Origin: Candidatus Levyibacteriota bacterium
GTDB lineage: Bacteria; Patescibacteriota; Microgenomatia; Levybacterales; UBA12049
Direction: 5' to 3'
NCBI GenBank assembly: GCA_016182225.1
Contig: JACOXV010000061.1
Span: forward strand, 1 to 10,085
DNA: 10,085 nt
A program made the position numbers and the translations under genes. Below are positions 7,193-10,085 of this stretch, one piece after another. Within the stretch, counting starts at the first letter, position 1, and each line of letters opens with the position of its first letter. The notes under the pieces were generated by a model, which made no database searches, was not told where the DNA came from, and saw nothing but the letters and a program-made list of their open reading frames with translations.

Positions 7193-7272
7193 ATCCCGTT
7201 AGAAAGATTTGTTTAAAAGGCAATAATTTATTATGTAGAATAAAGCTTAGAAGGAGAGCTTTCTAACGGGAT
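7193..7272 (+). promoter_or_regulatory. 14-bp perfect inverted repeat enclosing the tdh leader and start codon
   Basis: The bases at 7193-7206 (ATCCCGTTAGAAAG) are the exact reverse complement of 7259-7272, which include the first two bases of the tdh ATG. The folded RNA would close a 52-nt loop and occlude the start codon. The SD core AGGAG (7252-7256) is in the loop, an unusually long 14 nt from the ATG. A second, mutually exclusive hairpin, AAAGCT (7242-7247) with AGCTTT (7257-7262), would release the start while placing the SD in its loop. The first arm begins 4 nt after the kbl stop, so ribosomes terminating there would melt the long stem; coupling of tdh to kbl translation is inferred. 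No T-tract follows, so it is not a terminator. Confidence 0.6.
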
Positions 7273-8218
7273 GAAGAAAATCTTGGTAACAGGCGCTTTT
7301 GGACAGATAGGATCAGAGCTTGTTCCCGTTCTTCAAGAGAAATTTGGAATAGATAATGTCGTCGCAATGGGACATCAAACAATCGCTGAGGGGTTTGATG
7401 GTATCCTAGAAAGAGCAGATGCCAGAAATAAAGAATCTCTATCTTCAATAATAAAAAAATACAACGTTGAGACAGTTTATCATTTAGTGTCTTTGCTTTC
7501 AGTAAAAGGAGAGATTGATCCGTCGGTAACTTGGGATATCAACATGAATGGTCTTAAAAATATTCTTGATTTGGGAGTAGAGCATAAATTAAAAATATTT
7601 TGGCCAAGTTCCATTGCAGCATTTGGTCCTTCAACTCCTAGAGATAACACGCCCCAACATACGATTTTGGAGCCTACAACCATATATGGTGTTACAAAAT
7701 ATGCCGGTGAGGGGCTTTGTCGCTATTACAACATTAAATATAGACTTGATGTTCGTTCGGTCAGGTATCCGGGAATTATTTCTTGGAAGACACCACCGGG
7801 CGGAGGAACTACAGATTATGCAGTGGCAATTTTTTATGATGGTTTAAAAACGGGAAAATATAAGTGTTTTGTAAAACCGGATACTGTTTTGCCGATGATG
7901 TATATAGATGATGCTATAAAAGGAACGATTGACTTGATGGAAGCACCGCTTGAGAACATAAAAGTCAGAAACAGCTACAATATAGCTGCAATAAGCTTTG
8001 AAGCCCAGGAGCTTGCAAAAGAACTTAAGAAACACATCCCCCATCTTGTTGTTATCTACGATCCAGATAAGAGACAGCTAATCGCGAATTCTTGGCCAAA
8101 AACAATAGATGATTCGGAGGCCAAAAAAGATTGGGGCTGGAAGCATGAATATGATCTTGCCAAAATGACTAGAGCAATGGTTGAAAATCTCCGCCGAGAA
8201 TTTGGAATAAAGAGTTAG
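7271..8218 (+). CDS. tdh: NAD-dependent L-threonine 3-dehydrogenase, SDR (epimerase-like) type
   Basis: Oxidises L-threonine to 2-amino-3-oxobutyrate with NAD. The protein has 315 residues, the usual size for the UDP-galactose-epimerase-like ThrDH family, unlike the zinc-dependent E. coli enzyme. The nucleotide-binding GAFGQIG is at residues 8-14, the catalytic serine is in WPSSIAAFG (111-119), and Tyr139-x3-Lys143 is in IYGVTKYAGE. SVRYPGIISWKTPPGGGTTD (163-182) is the characteristic ThrDH substrate-side segment. Neighbouring kbl completes the threonine-to-glycine route. ATG 7271 is preceded by AAGGAG at a long spacing and by the inverted repeat described above. No terminator hairpin follows; the lysA promoter starts 3 nt after the stop, so read-through would enter the lysA leader. 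Confidence 0.9.
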   Translation: MKKILVTGAFGQIGSELVPVLQEKFGIDNVVAMGHQTIAEGFDGILERADARNKESLSSIIKKYNVETVYHLVSLLSVKGEIDPSVTWDINMNGLKNILDLGVEHKLKIFWPSSIAAFGPSTPRDNTPQHTILEPTTIYGVTKYAGEGLCRYYNIKYRLDVRSVRYPGIISWKTPPGGGTTDYAVAIFYDGLKTGKYKCFVKPDTVLPMMYIDDAIKGTIDLMEAPLENIKVRNSYNIAAISFEAQELAKELKKHIPHLVVIYDPDKRQLIANSWPKTIDDSEAKKDWGWKHEYDLAKMTRAMVENLRREFGIKS

Positions 8219-8220
8219 CT

Positions 8221-8249
8221 TTGACAAAGAAAAATATTTTTGAGATAAT
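8221..8249 (+). promoter_or_regulatory. Promoter of the lysA-lysC operon (extended -10)
   Basis: TTGACA (8221-8226, perfect) is followed by a 17-bp spacer and GATAAT (8244-8249), with TGA directly before it (8241-8243) forming an extended -10. This is the best promoter in the window. Initiation is expected near 8256-8257, at or one base before an in-frame ATG (8257), so the leader reading frame would be leaderless. Confidence 0.75.
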
Positions 8250-8256
8250 GGTTTCA

Positions 8257-8331
8257 ATGTTTAGAAGATTTAATTTAGTTTCTAAGAAGGCTAAGAAGAA
8301 CCTCTCTCTGAGGGGATTTGTCTTGGCATAA
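8257..8331 (+). CDS. Putative lysine-rich leader peptide of the lys operon
   Basis: A 24-codon reading frame starts at ATG 8257 and ends with TAA 8329-8331. The peptide begins MFRRFNLVS, continues KKAKKN and ends LSLRGFVLA. Codons 10, 11, 13 and 14 are all lysine (AAG, 8284-8289 and 8293-8298), created by a repeated CTAAGAAG. It lies in the leader of lysA and lysC, whose pathway makes lysine. An in-frame ATG at 8248 overlaps the -10 box and should not be transcribed. There is no SD, so initiation is probably leaderless. The role inferred is that of a TrpL/HisL-like sensor: ribosome stalling on the Lys codons when charged tRNA-Lys is scarce. Such a short frame could occur by chance; its alignment with the downstream alternative pairings raises confidence. 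Confidence 0.65.
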   Translation: MFRRFNLVSKKAKKNLSLRGFVLA

Positions 8332-8364
8332 AAGTTTAATATTTAGAAAAAAGACAAACCCCTC
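8301..8364 (+). promoter_or_regulatory. Antiterminator and competing leader pairings (regions 1-3) upstream of lysA
   Basis: Region 2 pairs with region 3 over 14 bp and one bulge: GAGGGG (8310-8315) with CCCCTC (8359-8364), A8316 bulged, and TTTGTCTT (8317-8324) with AAGACAAA (8351-8358). This consumes the entire 5' arm of the terminator. Region 1, CCTC (8301-8304), can pair with GAGG (8310-8313) as a weak 4-bp hairpin that competes with the antiterminator. A ribosome stalled on the Lys codons would cover region 1 and leave region 2 free, favouring transcription. A ribosome at the stop codon 8329 would cover region 2, favouring termination. Confidence 0.65.
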
Positions 8365-8380
8365 AATGGAGGGGTTTTTT
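8356..8380 (+). terminator. Intrinsic terminator in the lysA leader (region 3:4)
   Basis: AAACCCCTC (8356-8364) pairs perfectly with GAGGGGTTT (8369-8377) around the 4-nt loop AATG, with six T residues at 8375-8380. It is a strong rho-independent terminator placed 8 nt before the lysA ATG and downstream of the operon's own promoter, so it can only be an attenuator for lysA. It could also end read-through transcripts from kbl-tdh. Confidence 0.85.
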
Positions 8381-8388
8381 ATTGGGAT

Positions 8389-9651
8389 ATGGAAAAAACA
8401 TTACCTTTTACAAAAAAACAAATGACAAGCATTATGAAAAGATATCCAACACCTTTTTATATTTACGACGAAAAAGCAATTCGAGCTAATGCAAGAAGGT
8501 TAGTCCGAGAATTCGCTTGGAATGAAGGGTTTAAGGAATATTTTGCAGTTAAAGCGCTTCCAAATCCCTACATCCTTAAAATTTTAAAAGAAGAAGGATT
8601 TGGAGTTGATTGCAGTTCATTAACAGAATTATTGTTGGCTCAAGCAGTCGGGTTTAAAAAAGAAGAAATTATGTTTACGTCAAACGATACACCAGCTAAA
8701 GAATTTATAAAAGCAAAAAAACTTGGAGCAATTATAAACCTTGATGATATAAGTCATATAGAATTTCTAGAAGAAAATGCGGGTTTTCCAGAGCTAGTTT
8801 GTTTCCGTTTCAATCCGGGAAAATTGAAAAAAGGAAACGAGATCATTGGAAAACCGGAAGAATCAAAATATGGCTTAAAAAAGGACCAATTATTCAAAGC
8901 CTATGAATTAATGAAGCAAAAAGGTATTAAACGATTTGGTTTACACACGATGGTGGCATCAAATGAACTTGATCCAGAGTATTTTGTAAAGACAGCGGAT
9001 CTATTATTCGATTTAGTAGTTGAATTATCAGAAAAACTTGGAATTAGATTGGAATTTATTAATATTGGAGGAGGAATTGGAATTGCCTACAAACCTGGTC
9101 AAAATGCAGTTGATTTAAGTAAAGTTTCGAAAGGAATAAAAAAATCCTATCAGCAAAAAATTGTAAGAAACCATCTTGATCCAATTAAAATTTTTATGGA
9201 AAACGGCAGAGTAATTACCGGGCCTTATGGATATTTGGTCTCAAGCGTTCTTCACAAAAAAAATACCTACAAAGAATATATTGGGCTTGATGCAAGCATA
9301 GCTGACTTGGTTCGCGTTGCACTTGTTCCAGAAGCATATCATGAAATTACGGTTTTGGGAAAAGAAAGATTGTTAGGCGATCATCTATACGATGTTACTG
9401 GATCTCTTTGTACAAATTTAGATAAATTTGCAATTGACAGAAAGCTTCCGCCGGTTGATATTGGAGACATAGCCGTAATCCATAATACTGGAGCACATGG
9501 ACACGCAATGAGTTTTAATTATAACGGAAAACTTCGCTGTGCAGAGCTATTGTTAACCAAAGAGGGTAAAGCGGAATTGATCAGAAGAGCAGAAACCCCA
9601 GATGATTATTTTGCAACGCTTGATTTTAATAGATCCTGGAGGTCAATATGA
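8389..9651 (+). CDS. lysA: Diaminopimelate decarboxylase
   Basis: A fold III PLP enzyme catalysing the last step of lysine synthesis: meso-diaminopimelate to L-lysine and CO2. The protein has 420 residues. YFAVKALPNP (51-60) contains the PLP lysine K55, VDCSSLTEL (73-81) follows, GGGIG (227-231) binds the PLP phosphate, and FMENGRVITGPYG (269-281) is the conserved E-x-G-R element. GSLCTNLDKFA (338-348) supplies the active-site cysteine C341, and NTGAHGHAMSFNYNG (366-380) corresponds to the usual GAYG..MSxxYN. The HIGS motif is replaced by LHTMVAS (185-191), so it belongs to a divergent LysA subgroup and related carboxy-amino acid decarboxylases cannot be fully excluded. Co-transcription with aspartate kinase and a Lys-coded leader favours lysine synthesis. 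The stop overlaps lysC by 4 nt (ATGA). Confidence 0.88.
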   Translation: MEKTLPFTKKQMTSIMKRYPTPFYIYDEKAIRANARRLVREFAWNEGFKEYFAVKALPNPYILKILKEEGFGVDCSSLTELLLAQAVGFKKEEIMFTSNDTPAKEFIKAKKLGAIINLDDISHIEFLEENAGFPELVCFRFNPGKLKKGNEIIGKPEESKYGLKKDQLFKAYELMKQKGIKRFGLHTMVASNELDPEYFVKTADLLFDLVVELSEKLGIRLEFINIGGGIGIAYKPGQNAVDLSKVSKGIKKSYQQKIVRNHLDPIKIFMENGRVITGPYGYLVSSVLHKKNTYKEYIGLDASIADLVRVALVPEAYHEITVLGKERLLGDHLYDVTGSLCTNLDKFAIDRKLPPVDIGDIAVIHNTGAHGHAMSFNYNGKLRCAELLLTKEGKAELIRRAETPDDYFATLDFNRSWRSI

Positions 9652-10085
9652 TTATCATCAAATTTGGAGGAACATCGGTTAGTACTAAAAAAAATATAGA
9701 TTCAATTTTAAAAATTGTTAAAAGAAATTTGAGAAATAATCCTATTGTCGTTGTATCTGCTCTTTCGGGAGTTACTGATCTTCTTTTATCTCTTATTTAC
9801 TCTCCCAAGCCTGAGCAAATAGGAACATTAAATGAAATTAGAAAAAAACATTTTGATTTGGTTTTTGATTGCTTAGGTAAATTACCTTTAGAGATAAAAA
9901 TGAATATAGGTCAGTCTATAGAAGACCTAACTAAGTTACTAGATAGAAACACTCAAGAAAAATCCTTTAGAGATGAAGTGATATCTTACGGAGAAATAAT
10001 GTCATCTTATATTATTACCCAATTACTTAATTTCTCTAAAATAGAGTCGAAGCAAATTATAGCATCAAAAATAATAATAACAGAT
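9648..10085 (+). CDS. lysC: Aspartate kinase, N-terminal part (continues beyond window)
   Basis: Catalyses the ATP-dependent phosphorylation of aspartate, the first committed step to diaminopimelate, lysine, threonine and methionine. The 146 visible codons begin MIIIKFGGTSV, the aspartokinase signature that contacts ATP, followed by VVVSALSGVTDLL and SYGEIMSSYIITQLL, the family's S-x-GE-x-x-S segment. The frame is open to the window end, so the regulatory ACT domains are not visible and feedback sensitivity cannot be judged. The ATG (9648) overlaps the lysA stop and is preceded by a good SD, TGGAGGT (9637-9643), 5 nt from the start, the clearest SD in the window. Further lysine-pathway genes may follow downstream. 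Confidence 0.93.
   Translation, partial: MIIIKFGGTSVSTKKNIDSILKIVKRNLRNNPIVVVSALSGVTDLLLSLIYSPKPEQIGTLNEIRKKHFDLVFDCLGKLPLEIKMNIGQSIEDLTKLLDRNTQEKSFRDEVISYGEIMSSYIITQLLNFSKIESKQIIASKIIITD

Noticed and set aside
8250..8388. Lysine (L-box) riboswitch upstream of lysA
   Set aside because: The leader is about 130 nt and mostly a short Lys-rich reading frame plus two alternative stems; it lacks the room and multi-helix junction of the roughly 170-nt L-box aptamer.
1..10085. CRISPR array, tRNA or rRNA genes, insertion sequence
   Set aside because: No regularly spaced repeats, cloverleaf-like sequence, rRNA segments or transposase frames were seen by eye on either strand.

Overview
This is a low-GC, gene-dense bacterial window using the standard bacterial code (TGA acts as a stop, TGG encodes Trp). 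Compact operons with 1-23 nt overlaps, many starts without a Shine-Dalgarno (SD) sequence, a membrane-anchored VanW-type protein and a winged-helix/nucleotidyltransferase protein together suggest a Candidate Phyla Radiation (Patescibacteria) genome, perhaps Microgenomates-like. That placement is inferred from style and gene content, not from a phylogenetic marker.

Left arm, minus strand, 2985 down to 1: one probable operon encoding a VanW/peptidoglycan-binding-like membrane protein, a small HxGH cytidylyltransferase-like protein, a DUF192 membrane-anchored protein and tsaD (tRNA t6A synthesis). Two junctions look damaged. tsaD lacks about 33 conserved N-terminal codons and is frameshifted. 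The cytidylyltransferase lacks its usual C-terminal motif exactly where DUF192 seems to lack its own start region. These are either real decay or assembly collapses.

Middle, plus strand, 3028-5916: a divergent promoter region, a membrane-anchored solute-binding protein with a cytoplasmic poly-proline N-terminus, an overlapping winged-helix/nucleotidyltransferase protein, and greA. A TTGACA promoter and a terminator-like hairpin lie directly in front of greA, so greA may be controlled by a leader attenuator.

Right arm, plus strand, 5972-10085: kbl and an SDR-type L-threonine dehydrogenase (tdh), which together convert threonine to glycine and acetyl-CoA. They are separated by a perfect 14-bp inverted repeat that would enclose the tdh start codon. 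A lysine/aspartate-family operon follows: lysA (diaminopimelate decarboxylase) and lysC (aspartate kinase, cut by the window end).

The most notable element is the lysA leader at 8221-8388. A consensus promoter is followed by a short reading frame carrying Lys-Lys-Ala-Lys-Lys, then a 14-bp antiterminator pairing that competes with a strong intrinsic terminator just before lysA. This has the architecture of ribosome-mediated, trp-type transcription attenuation responding to lysyl-tRNA, in place of the lysine riboswitch usually expected.
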